A DNA stretch of 11,309 nucleotides from an uncultured Planctomycetales bacterium (GCA_937907525.1 CALCIB010000268.1:1-11309); one strand, 5' to 3'; counted from the first letter of the stretch, positions 1 through 5,692 are shown. The notes: a model not told the origin generated them from the sequence alone. Made by a program: numbers and translations.

Positions 1-3
1 AGG

Positions 4-32
4 ATTCCCGGAAGTTATTTCGGCATCGTTCC
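4..32 (+). repeat. Dispersed 29-bp repeat, copy A
   Basis: This stretch matches the reverse complement of 5483-5511 at 26 of 29 positions, and resembles 5664-5692 more loosely. All three share a core close to GTTATTTCGGC followed by CGTTCC. Here the repeat runs directly into the palindromic repeat that starts near base 34, so the two may be parts of one larger composite element. The left end may extend beyond the window. Its function is unknown. Confidence 0.6.
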
Positions 33-33
33 T

Positions 34-219
34 CGGGCCACCTTCTCCCTCAAGGCAAGATTATTCGTGAGTGACGTAAGTCCAAGAACGATCCCGGATG
101 CCTCGTCCGATCACCCAACCGTCCAATGACTTAGGGCGGCCTTGGGCTGATTTGCGACAACACCCGGCACCATAACGATTTACGAGTCCCACGAATAATC
201 TTGCTCAAGGGGAGAAGGG
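34..219. repeat. Palindromic intergenic repeat interrupted by an insertion
   Basis: Bases 34-55 and 211-218 are the two halves of a palindromic repeat whose arms are CCTTCTCC and GGAGAAGG. Joining 41-55 to 211-218 gives a 23-nt sequence identical to the reverse complement of the intact copy at 11255-11277. The shared stretch extends outward through TCGGGCCA (34-41). The 148-bp element at 56-203 sits in its loop. Confidence 0.75.
56..203. mobile_element. MITE-like element with 14-bp perfect terminal inverted repeats and 7-bp target duplication
   Basis: The left end CAAGATTATTCGTG (56-69) is the exact reverse complement of the right end CACGAATAATCTTG (190-203). CTCAAGG occurs immediately outside both ends (49-55 and 204-210), which is the signature of a 7-bp target-site duplication. 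Removing 56-203 and one copy of the duplication restores a palindromic repeat found intact at 11255-11277. The 120-bp interior has no plausible ORF, so the element would need a transposase in trans. I do not recognise the IS family. The insertion signature is read directly from the sequence; mobility is inferred. Confidence 0.8.
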
Positions 220-263
220 ATGATCGCCCCGGCATCTGAAAGAGTGTCGAGGCGCCGGCCGGT

Positions 264-986
264 CTATCGGACCTCGCGCCATCGGATCCGATGGATCAGC
301 CCGTTGACGCGCCCGCCGGCTTCATCGACGGTCGCGGTCGGCTCGGAGTCGCATACGAGGCCGCGGGCGCGAAGTTCGTCGGGGAACGATTCGGCCGACG
401 CCCGCCGCGGGGTGGCGACGATCGCCTCGCCGTCGGCGGCGAGCAGCCGCGCGAGGGCGTCGGCGACCATCGGGACGAGCCGCGGCTCGTACAGCACGTC
501 GGCCGCGATGATCCGAGGGAACGCGCTCGCGGGGGGCTCGCGCCAGTCGAGGGCGAGATACGAGGCGCGATCCTCGGGCAGTCCGCTGGCGGCGACGCTC
601 CGACGGACGAAGTCGAACGCGGCCGGGTCGTGGTCGCTGAATCGGACGCGGAAGCCCAGCGCCAGCGCGGCCAGGCCGCCCAGCCCCAGGCCGCAGCCGA
701 GTTCCAGGACCTCGTCGTCGTCCGGCTCGACGTCCCGCCAGTGGTGGAGGACGGCCTCGGCGAGCATTCGCGCGCCGGGCCAGAGGTAGGCCCAGTAGGG
801 CATGTAGTCGTCGGCCCGGTTCCAGGCGAGGACCGCCGGGTCGTCGAGCAGGCGATCGGGCTCGACGGGACGGACCACGCGCAGGACGCGCCCGGCGATC
901 TCGAACGTGGAAACCGCCGTCGGACCACGATACGCGATCGGGGCCGGCGGCGGTTCGGGGTTCGTCGGGACGGGGCGCGACGGCAT
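264..986 (-). CDS. Class I SAM-dependent methyltransferase, METTL21/ETFB-KMT-like (Methyltransf_16 / COG3897 type)
   Basis: This 240-residue predicted cytoplasmic methyltransferase carries SAM motif I, VLELGCGLGLGG, at residues 93-104. An acidic SDHD lies at about 117-120 and a post-motif ADVLYE at 162-167. The segment PYWAYLWPGARMLAEA (63-78) upstream of motif I is typical of the protein-lysine or nicotinamide N-methyltransferase-like group that includes ETFB lysine methyltransferase. The substrate cannot be told from sequence. The ATG at 986 was chosen because it lies 13 bases after the stop of the upstream tatA gene; the open frame continues upstream, but there it only overlaps tatA out of frame. 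It is the last gene of the four-gene minus-strand group. A small-molecule methyltransferase is the main alternative. Confidence 0.85.
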   Translation of the reverse strand: MPSRPVPTNPEPPPAPIAYRGPTAVSTFEIAGRVLRVVRPVEPDRLLDDPAVLAWNRADDYMPYWAYLWPGARMLAEAVLHHWRDVEPDDDEVLELGCGLGLGGLAALALGFRVRFSDHDPAAFDFVRRSVAASGLPEDRASYLALDWREPPASAFPRIIAADVLYEPRLVPMVADALARLLAADGEAIVATPRRASAESFPDELRARGLVCDSEPTATVDEAGGRVNGLIHRIRWREVR

Positions 987-999
987 CGGGTCGGAGCCC

Positions 1000-1335
1000 T
1001 CAGGCGGGGGCCGAGGGGGTCGACTCCGGCGTCGCGACGGTGGAGGTCGCGCCAGGGACCTCGAACTTGGGGACCGTCTCGTCGACCGCCGGGGTCGCCG
1101 CTCGCGACGACCCCTCGTAGGCCATGGACGTCTTGGGGGCCTGGTAAGGCGTGGAGTAGTTGGAGATCGACGAGGAGACATCGTCGAAGCCGCTGGTGAC
1201 CTCGTTGAGCCCCTTCTTGAACTCGACGATCCCCTTGCCCAACGACCGGCCCACCTCGGGAAGCCGCTTGCCGAAGAGCAAGACGGCCAGCCCCATCACG
1301 ATCATCATCTCCATCGGCCCGAGATTCGGCAGCAT
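1000..1335 (-). CDS. tatA: Twin-arginine translocase subunit TatA/TatE family (longer paralogue)
   Basis: This 111-residue TatA-type protein would be the pore-forming, oligomerising part of the Tat system, which exports folded proteins across the inner membrane. It has a very short N-terminus, one membrane helix at about residues 7-21, then the FG-x-RLP hinge (FGKRLPE, 22-28). The amphipathic helix RSLGKGIVEFKKGL follows at 30-43, and the tail is long, disordered and rich in Ser/Thr/Pro. The leader has GGAG about 8 bases before the ATG. It is strongly similar to the next upstream gene (1390-1602), including 10 identical leader bases, so the pair looks like a tandem duplication. No tatC is in the window. 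TatA and TatB cannot be separated firmly by sequence, but the missing Glu-Pro near the N-terminus favours TatA. Confidence 0.9.
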   Translation of the reverse strand: MLPNLGPMEMMIVMGLAVLLFGKRLPEVGRSLGKGIVEFKKGLNEVTSGFDDVSSSISNYSTPYQAPKTSMAYEGSSRAATPAVDETVPKFEVPGATSTVATPESTPSAPA

Positions 1336-1389
1336 GCGGCAAGCTCCTCGGTCGGCGTCGTCGGTTCGCGACGGACGGATGGAAAAGGG

Positions 1390-1602
1390 TCAGGAGGTCG
1401 GCGGGGTGATCTTCTTGTCGGCGGCGTTGACGGCCTCGTCGAGATCGTCCTCGATGCCGGCCACCCCCTTCTTGAACTCGGTGACGCTCTTGCCGAGCGA
1501 GCGCATCACGCTGGGCAGGCGGTTGCCGAACATCAGGAGGGCGAGGAACGCCACGACGAGTAGCTCGGTGGGTCCGAGGTTGGGCAGGAAAGCGAATGGC
1601 AT
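1390..1602 (-). CDS. tatA: Twin-arginine translocase subunit TatA/TatE family (short paralogue)
   Basis: This 70-residue TatA-type subunit starts MPFAFLPNLGPTELL. Its membrane helix spans about residues 11-25, followed by the hinge FGNRLPS (25-31) and the amphipathic helix RSLGKSVTEFKKGV (34-47), then a short acidic tail. The length is normal for TatA. The LPNLGP start, RSLGK and EFKKG are shared with the neighbour at 1000-1335. The ATG at 1602 is preceded by GAGG about 8 bases upstream within CGACCGAGGA, which recurs in the neighbour's leader. A gap of 54 bases separates it from that gene, consistent with one transcript. The two may have different partners or client ranges, which is inference. 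Confidence 0.9.
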   Translation of the reverse strand: MPFAFLPNLGPTELLVVAFLALLMFGNRLPSVMRSLGKSVTEFKKGVAGIEDDLDEAVNAADKKITPPTS

Positions 1603-1673
1603 GGCTGGGTCCTCGGTCGTTCGTTGTCGATTCGGGTCGGAGTCGGGACGGGGTCGGAACGATTGATTTCAGG

Positions 1674-1958
1674 TCAAGGGGTCGGGCCGGCGGTGATGAG
1701 GGTCCGGGTGACGATCCAGGCGACGACGGCGGCGGCGGCGATCAGGGTCAACCCCCAGAACAGTCTACCGCCCTTCGTGAACGACGCGCCGACGATTCGA
1801 GTCTCCGGCCGCGGGGCGCGCTTCCGGCGCGGGGTCCGCCGCACGGGGCTGATCCAGGGGAGGACCGTGCGGGCGCGATCGCTCTTGAGCACGCCGGAGC
1901 GCCCGTAGAGCGCCGCGGCGATCATCGCGATCAACACCAGTTCTCGAATGCCGATCAT
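1674..1958 (-). CDS. Small two-TM membrane protein with a TatA-like N-terminus, function unknown
   Basis: This is a 94-residue protein starting MIGIRELVLIAMIAAALYG; a GTG one codon earlier (1961) is an alternative start. It has one hydrophobic helix at about residues 6-18 and a strongly basic linker (RRTPRRKRAPRPETR) near the middle. A second helix, LTLIAAAAVVAWIV, lies near residues 70-83. The N-terminus loosely recalls TatA (a Glu entering a short helix that ends near a Gly), but the FG-x-LP hinge and amphipathic FKK helix are missing, so I do not call it Tat. GGGCGAGG precedes the start. It lies 71 bases upstream of the short tatA and appears to be the first gene of that operon. Confidence 0.7.
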   Translation of the reverse strand: MIGIRELVLIAMIAAALYGRSGVLKSDRARTVLPWISPVRRTPRRKRAPRPETRIVGASFTKGGRLFWGLTLIAAAAVVAWIVTRTLITAGPTP

Positions 1959-2160
1959 CACGCCTCGCCCATGGCTTGGGGGGGACTCTTGGACCTCCCC
2001 GAACGCTGGGGACGGGGGCGCGGCCCTTGCGAGGCGGGAGGCCGGGGGAATTTCGCGCGCGGAACGCCGTGGCGATTGATGGGGGCCGACAGATCGGCGC
2101 CGACCATGGGCTGATGCGTCTCGACAGGGACGACGCGGGAGGGCTGCGAACTACATCTCC

Positions 2161-2188
2161 ATCCTACCCTCCCCCGCCCCCCTGTCAA
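2161..2188 (-). promoter_or_regulatory. Sigma-70-like promoter for the tat-like operon
   Basis: Read on the minus strand, a perfect TTGACA (2183-2188) is followed after 16 bases by TAGGAT (2161-2166, four of six matches to TATAAT). The spacer is almost pure G. Transcription would start near 2154 and run into the small membrane protein and the tatA genes. The -35 box overlaps the base of the hairpin at 2187-2221, so read-through from upstream could affect it. Confidence 0.45.
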
Positions 2189-2221
2189 TCCCCGGCCGGC
2201 GATCGGCGCGAGCCGGGGATT
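2187..2221. terminator. Perfect 10-bp hairpin, possible terminator after the gene at 2267
   Basis: AATCCCCGGC (2187-2196) pairs perfectly with GCCGGGGATT (2212-2221) around a 15-base loop, 45 bases past the stop of the minus-strand gene at 2267. There is no T-run after the stem on either strand, so it is not a classical intrinsic terminator. It may be a processing or pausing structure. Confidence 0.35.
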
Positions 2222-2266
2222 CGAGGCTCGGCGGGCGGCACCTCGTGGAAGCGAGCAGAGAGGCCC

Positions 2267-3187
2267 CTAATTAGCGCGATTGAAACGAATCGTGACGTGG
2301 ATGCCTTCGGCGGGATCGCGGGTTCGGTCCTCATAGAGGTCGTCGCGGAGCAGAGTGAGCTTGCCATTCTTGCACGAGTAAAGCTCGAAGTGCTTGTCCA
2401 ACACCTCTCCTTCCTCGTAGTACTCGGTTCGAACGATGGGCTTGACCTCGACTAGCGCGGTCCAGCCGTCTGGCAGTGGGTCCACCTTGCGGATCAGCAT
2501 CGACCACCCGCTGTGGACGAGGGGGACCGCGGGCTGCTCGGGACGGGCGTACCACGGCGGGATCACGACCGACGTCCAGTTCGGGTAGATGTTGGCCCGC
2601 CTCGGGTTCTCGGGCCGCTCGGCCTCGAGCTTCTGACGGGCCTCCTCGGCCAGTCGCTCGATCTCGCGCGTCGCGGGCTCCGTCAACCAGACCTTGACAC
2701 GGAACTGGTGATCGTCATAGGGCTCGACGACGAATCTGACGAACTGGTGCAACGGACTTCCCGTGGGCCCCATTCGCACGAACTTCACGCCCGGCGCGTC
2801 TCTAACTCGCTTCCATTCCTCCCGCGTGAAGGCACCCTTGTCGGGCGGAAGAACGAAGTCATCGGGGTTGATCTCCTCGGGCGAGTATGATTTCGGCTCG
2901 CCAGCGACACCCATCATCTCCGCCACCATCGGAGGGGGAGGGGGCGGCCCCTGGATTTGCCGCGGATCGGTCGCGGCTGGCGGGTGGTTCGGCGACGCCT
3001 CCGCCGCGACCTCCGGATCGGTCGCGGCTGGCGGGTGGTTTGGTGGCGCCTCCGCCGCGATCTCCCGATCGGCCGTAGCCCTCGCCGGAGGGTGATCGGC
3101 GGGCGGCGAGTTCCACGCCCGCCAACCCGCCATCCCGATCATGCAGGCGAGGATCCCGAGCGACGCCAGCTTGATGAACCGGATCAT
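2267..3187 (-). CDS. Membrane-anchored protein of unknown function with a Pro/Ala-rich tandem repeat
   Basis: I do not recognise this 306-residue protein. The N-terminus MIRFIKLASLGILACMIGMA is a signal anchor or uncleaved signal peptide; Cys15 is a poor lipobox candidate because the hydrophobic run continues beyond it. Residues 26-76 contain three 17-residue Pro/Ala-rich units, the last two nearly identical (IAAEAPPNHPPAATDPE, then VAAEASPNHPPAATDPR). A run of six prolines follows at 81-86. The rest (about 95-306) looks like a globular extracytoplasmic domain with many aromatic and charged residues. The ATG at 3187 was chosen because GGGAG lies 8 bases upstream and the signal anchor begins there; the frame stays open further upstream, but only through the repeat element. 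That element begins only 21 bases before the start codon. Confidence 0.75.
   Translation of the reverse strand: MIRFIKLASLGILACMIGMAGWRAWNSPPADHPPARATADREIAAEAPPNHPPAATDPEVAAEASPNHPPAATDPRQIQGPPPPPPMVAEMMGVAGEPKSYSPEEINPDDFVLPPDKGAFTREEWKRVRDAPGVKFVRMGPTGSPLHQFVRFVVEPYDDHQFRVKVWLTEPATREIERLAEEARQKLEAERPENPRRANIYPNWTSVVIPPWYARPEQPAVPLVHSGWSMLIRKVDPLPDGWTALVEVKPIVRTEYYEEGEVLDKHFELYSCKNGKLTLLRDDLYEDRTRDPAEGIHVTIRFNRAN
2964..3065. repeat. Two-copy 51-bp in-frame tandem repeat
   Basis: Bases 2964-3014 and 3015-3065 are nearly identical copies of a 51-bp unit, with a few substitutions. They encode the 17-residue Pro/Ala-rich units of the gene at 2267-3187. A more diverged third unit follows at about 3066-3116. 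Because the unit length is a multiple of three, copy number can change without shifting the frame. Confidence 0.8.
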
Positions 3188-3247
3188 ATCGGTTGCTCCC
3201 GCGATTGAGAGCCTGTCCCATAAAGCGGATAAAGGACGACCATCACT

Positions 3248-3298
3248 GTCTTCCCCCGCTAGCGGGGAAGACAAACCGCGAAGTGGCCGGATGAGGGG
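3248..3298 (-). repeat. Palindromic intergenic repeat, diverged copy
   Basis: A near-perfect palindrome (3248-3272) has arms GTCTTCCCC and GGGGAAGAC around GCTAGC. It is followed by a diverged version of the family's second half, ending GGCCGGATGAGGGG. It forms the left arm of the 256-bp element. Confidence 0.65.
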
Positions 3299-3376
3299 AA
3301 CGGCACGCAGGAAGGCCGCTGGAATTCGCGGAGGCCCGTTCGCCGGTCGGTGGGCCCCGACGGTCCTTTGAGTCGT

Positions 3377-3426
3377 CCCCCTCATCCGGCCCTTCGGGCC
3401 ACCTTCCCCCGCGAAGGGGGGGAAGG
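3377..3426 (+). repeat. Palindromic intergenic repeat, full copy
   Basis: This is a full family member: CCCCTCATCCGGCCC, then TTCGGGCCACC, then a hairpin with arms CCTTCCCCC and GGGGGGAAGG. It forms the right arm of the 256-bp element and is inverted relative to the copy at 3248-3298. Confidence 0.75.
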
Positions 3427-3470
3427 CCGTAATTTCGGCCGCGATGCCCTTATGGGACAGCCTCTGCGTC

Positions 3471-4409
3471 CTACATGAGGTTAAGCGACCACGTCCAGAC
3501 GGATTCCTTCTTCATCTGCCAGTGCAACGTGTTGAGGTCGGCATAAAACGGCACCTGCACGGGACCGTTGGGTCCGGGGACCGACATGGACCAGACGTAC
3601 CGCAACTGCTGGAAATACTCCCTGTAGACGCCGCCGACCGGGGCCGCGGACCAGTCCGCCGATACACCCCCAAGCGCGGGCGAGGTGGGGGTCATCTGAT
3701 CGTACAGAACGCCATTGAAGACGGAGAACGTAGTGGTCGCCCCATCGGCCGGCGCCCAATCATCATTGGCCGGGCCGGCGTGAGACACGTTGTTGATGTC
3801 GATGTAATAGGGGATCCGCTCCTGCATCCAGCCCCCGGCGAACGACTGGAGCTTGCCCTTGGCCGAGCTGACGTCGCTGAGCACGGTGGGGATCGTGCCC
3901 GCGAACACGGGGATCCCGAAACCGCTGGTCGGGGTCACCGTGGTCGGCGGCGTCACGGTCGCGGTCGCGGTCTTGGTGGTCGGCGCGAGCGGCGGCAACG
4001 AGGGGTTGGTCGAAGCGTAAGTCGTGTACGCCTCGATGGTGTACGTCCCCGGTATGTTCACGCCGAAGGTCGCGTCGGTGTTCGTCGCCGTCATCGGCCC
4101 GAAGAGGGTGGACGTGAAGGGTCCGTTGCTGATCCTGGCGGTCCATGTCGTCGAGACGATGGTGTAGGGCGCGGTGACGGTGTCCAGCGTCGCCACGATC
4201 GCGCCACCCAACGTGGGCGACGTATCCGCGAGCGTCACGCCGGTCGCGACCTCCATCGGCTTGACGTCGATGGTCCTCCTGCCGCCCTCGGTGAGCGGCC
4301 CCATGAAATCCACGGGGTACTCGATCACGGTCGCGGAGAGTTGGAGCCGAGGCTCCAGGCTTTCAAGGCGCAAGGAGACGCGGTTCGGTGCGGCGCGGTG
4401 CGCTTTCAT
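3471..4409 (-). CDS. LEPR-XLL domain exported/surface protein
   Basis: This 312-residue protein has the N-terminal motif RLESLEPRLQLSA (residues 14-26). It matches the LEPR-XLL signature that starts many planctomycete extracellular proteins, with Gln in place of the first Leu of XLL. The following 170 residues are rich in Thr, Ala, Val and Gly, with a segment FGVNIPGTYTIEAYTTYA typical of Ig-like or PKD-like beta-sandwich folds. The C-terminal third has many Tyr and Trp residues (for example WSAAPVGGVYREYFQQLRYVW) and no recognised catalytic motif. The ATG at 4409 puts the motif at the usual short distance from the start; the only Shine-Dalgarno candidate, GGGAG, is rather far (13 bases). The role is unknown: cell-surface or secreted. 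Its stop lies six bases from the repeat element at 3209-3464. Confidence 0.8.
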   Translation of the reverse strand: MKAHRAAPNRVSLRLESLEPRLQLSATVIEYPVDFMGPLTEGGRRTIDVKPMEVATGVTLADTSPTLGGAIVATLDTVTAPYTIVSTTWTARISNGPFTSTLFGPMTATNTDATFGVNIPGTYTIEAYTTYASTNPSLPPLAPTTKTATATVTPPTTVTPTSGFGIPVFAGTIPTVLSDVSSAKGKLQSFAGGWMQERIPYYIDINNVSHAGPANDDWAPADGATTTFSVFNGVLYDQMTPTSPALGGVSADWSAAPVGGVYREYFQQLRYVWSMSVPGPNGPVQVPFYADLNTLHWQMKKESVWTWSLNLM

Positions 4410-4507
4410 GATGGATGTCAGACTCCCGGTGAGGGAAGGTCGGCGAACGCCGGCCGGAAGACGAGCATCAAAGCGATCGAGGCGCGTGACGCGCTTCGAT
4501 GGGCGTG

Positions 4508-4536
4508 ATCTTGACAAGGGCCCATGCCTTTTTCAA
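4508..4536 (-). promoter_or_regulatory. Candidate promoter for the LEPR-XLL gene
   Basis: On the minus strand TTGAAA (4531-4536) is followed after 17 bases by CAAGAT (4508-4513, three of six matches to TATAAT). It lies in the 160-base gap before the gene at 4409, next to an AT-rich patch at 4548-4566. A leader of about 90 bases would result. The evidence is weak. Confidence 0.25.
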
Positions 4537-4569
4537 GTAGGCGTCAGCAATATTTAAAAGAATTCACGA

Positions 4570-5187
4570 TCAACTCCGTCTCCGTCGCGAAACACGCCGA
4601 GGTCGCGACTCGATGGCGGCGAGGCCCCGAAGGCCCTCCCCTTCGGCGTCGGCAAGGTCGGCCCAGGCACCGGGGGCCAGGTCGTCCAGGGCGACGCCGC
4701 CGACGGCCCAGCGGACCAATCGAAGCGTGGGGTGGCCGATGGCGGCGGTCATGCGGCGGACCTGGCGGTTGCGGCCCTCTCGGATCGTCAGCCGGAGCCA
4801 GGCGGTGGGGACGTTCTTGCGGAACCGGATCGGGACGGGACGCTCGGGAAGGTCCGGCGGATCGTCGAGAAGCGCCACGTCGGCCGGTTTGGTCGGGCCG
4901 TCGCCCAGCGTCACGCCCCGGCGAAGCGCTTCGAGCGCGTCGGCGGTCGGGAGTCGTTCGACCTGGACGAGGTAGGTCTTGGGGTGTTCGAAGCGGGGAT
5001 CGGTCAGGCGGTGGGCCAGGGGGCCGTCGTCGGTCAGGAGCAAAAGGCCCTCGCTGTCGCGGTCGAGCCTCCCCGCGGCGTAGACGCCGGGGATCGGGAC
5101 CAGATCGGCCAGGGTCGGCCGGCCCTCCGGGTCGGTGAACTGGCAAAGCACGCCGTAAGGCTTATGCAGCTTGATCGTTCGGGACAT
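4570..5187 (-). CDS. rluE: 23S rRNA pseudouridine(2457) synthase RluE
   Basis: This enzyme of the RsuA/RluB/E/F family isomerises a uridine to pseudouridine in 23S rRNA (position 2457 in E. coli) during ribosome assembly in the cytoplasm. The 205-residue protein has the hallmark block GVYAAGRLDRDSEGLLLLTD (residues 34-53), in which Asp42 of GRLD is the expected catalytic nucleophile. KTYLVQVE, GVTLGDGPTKPA and the late motif EGRNRQVRRMTAAIGHPTLR also match the family. There is no N-terminal S4 domain, as is normal for RluE. The order QFTDPEGRPTL, GVYAAGRLD, PT-x-WL is closer to RluE than to RsuA or RluB. The ATG at 5187 gives a normal-length protein but has no clear Shine-Dalgarno. An ATG at 5334 would add 49 residues without known homology and seems less likely. 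Confidence 0.9.
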   Translation of the reverse strand: MSRTIKLHKPYGVLCQFTDPEGRPTLADLVPIPGVYAAGRLDRDSEGLLLLTDDGPLAHRLTDPRFEHPKTYLVQVERLPTADALEALRRGVTLGDGPTKPADVALLDDPPDLPERPVPIRFRKNVPTAWLRLTIREGRNRQVRRMTAAIGHPTLRLVRWAVGGVALDDLAPGAWADLADAEGEGLRGLAAIESRPRRVSRRRRS

Positions 5188-5340
5188 GGGCGCGGTTTCG
5201 ATGAGGGGAGAGGTTCCGGCGCGGGGGTTGCGACCCTTGGCGATCCGTCGCGATCCAATGTATCGTCGATTCTGGTCGACCGACCACGCGAACCAAAAAC
5301 GCTGATCGTCACGGATTTCGGGGACAGTGAACATAACGGC

Positions 5341-5387
5341 CCTCCCCCCTCGCGGGGGAAGGTGGCCCGTAGGGCCGGATGAGGGGG
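5341..5387 (-). repeat. Palindromic intergenic repeat, full copy
   Basis: A hairpin with arms close to CCCCC and GGGGG (5344-5358) is followed by GGTGGCCCGTAGGGCCGGAT and a GAGGG run. This is the same family as 3377-3426 and 11255-11301, in the orientation of the latter. Confidence 0.75.
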
Positions 5388-5482
5388 GGCGAGACAGAGG
5401 GCCCTTGGAATCCCAGGCCGTCCGGGTCGGCTTTCGACTTACCGACGGCTTCCGGTCGCGCCGCCCCCTCATCTGACTCCTT

Positions 5483-5692
5483 GGAACGCCGCCGAAATAA
5501 CTTCCCGGAATTTAACCACGGAGTCACGGAGGACACAGAGAGGAAATCGAGAATTGAAAATAAATGAATTTATAAATTCAATGATTAAAGACGGCCGGAT
5601 CGCTCCTCGTTCTCTCTCTCCGTGTCCTCGGTGACTCTGTGGTTCCCTATCTTCGTCGCATGGATTCGACAAGTTGTTTTCGGCAGCGTTCC
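5483..5692. repeat. Nested inverted-repeat element with AT-rich palindromic centre
   Basis: Three levels of symmetry share one centre. The outer arms are copies of a 29-bp dispersed repeat (5483-5511, inverted against 5664-5692; see copy A at 4-32). The inner arms are 30 bp (5514-5543 against 5615-5644) and pair at about 26 of 30 positions, beginning AACCACGGAGTCACGGAGGA and ending GGTGACTCTGTGGTT. The centre contains the perfect 16-bp palindrome TGAATTTATAAATTCA (5565-5580). The inner sequence is of the ACCACAGAG-type repeat that I recall being dispersed in several environmental bacterial lineages. It may be a MITE-like element or a structured RNA region. It has no ORF. Confidence 0.7.

Larger units (their letters stand above)
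1959..2266. other. Gene-free stretch upstream of the tat-like operon
   Basis: This 308-base gap separates the operon's first gene from the stop of the gene at 2267. It holds the promoter candidate at 2161-2188 and the hairpin at 2187-2221. If that promoter is used, about 195 bases would form the operon's 5' leader (roughly 2154 down to 1959). No convincing gene was seen; open frames here have no recognisable protein character. Confidence 0.5.
3209..3464. mobile_element. 256-bp non-coding element with 15-bp terminal inverted repeats
   Basis: The left end GAGCCTGTCCCATAA (3209-3223) and the right end TTATGGGACAGCCTC (3450-3464) are inverted repeats with one mismatch; one more matching base flanks each. 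Each arm carries a palindromic repeat in inverted orientation (3248-3298 and 3377-3426), so the element could fold into one long hairpin. It lies 21 bases upstream of one gene's start and 6 bases from another gene's stop. No target duplication is evident. It resembles a MITE or a decayed IS remnant; the family is not assigned. Confidence 0.6.

Noticed and set aside
220..1563. Long plus-strand open frames opposite the methyltransferase and tatA genes
   Set aside because: They are antisense to well-supported genes; the translations are Arg/Gly-rich with no domain character, as expected of high-GC shadow frames.
1674..1958. Calling the small two-TM protein TatB or a third TatA
   Set aside because: It lacks the FG-x-LP hinge and the amphipathic FKK helix and has a second membrane helix.
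2167..2182. G-quadruplex in the poly-G promoter spacer
   Set aside because: The runs G6, G5 and G3 give only three full G3 tracts in line; a two-layer structure is possible but not supported enough to annotate.
3188..3385. N-terminal extension of the gene at 2267-3187 up to 3385
   Set aside because: The added residues translate the repeat element, and a good ribosome site plus a signal anchor begin at 3187.
4410..4517. Upstream start of the LEPR-XLL protein at 4517
   Set aside because: It would add 36 basic residues before the motif; the ATG at 4409 gives the short pre-motif segment usual for this family.
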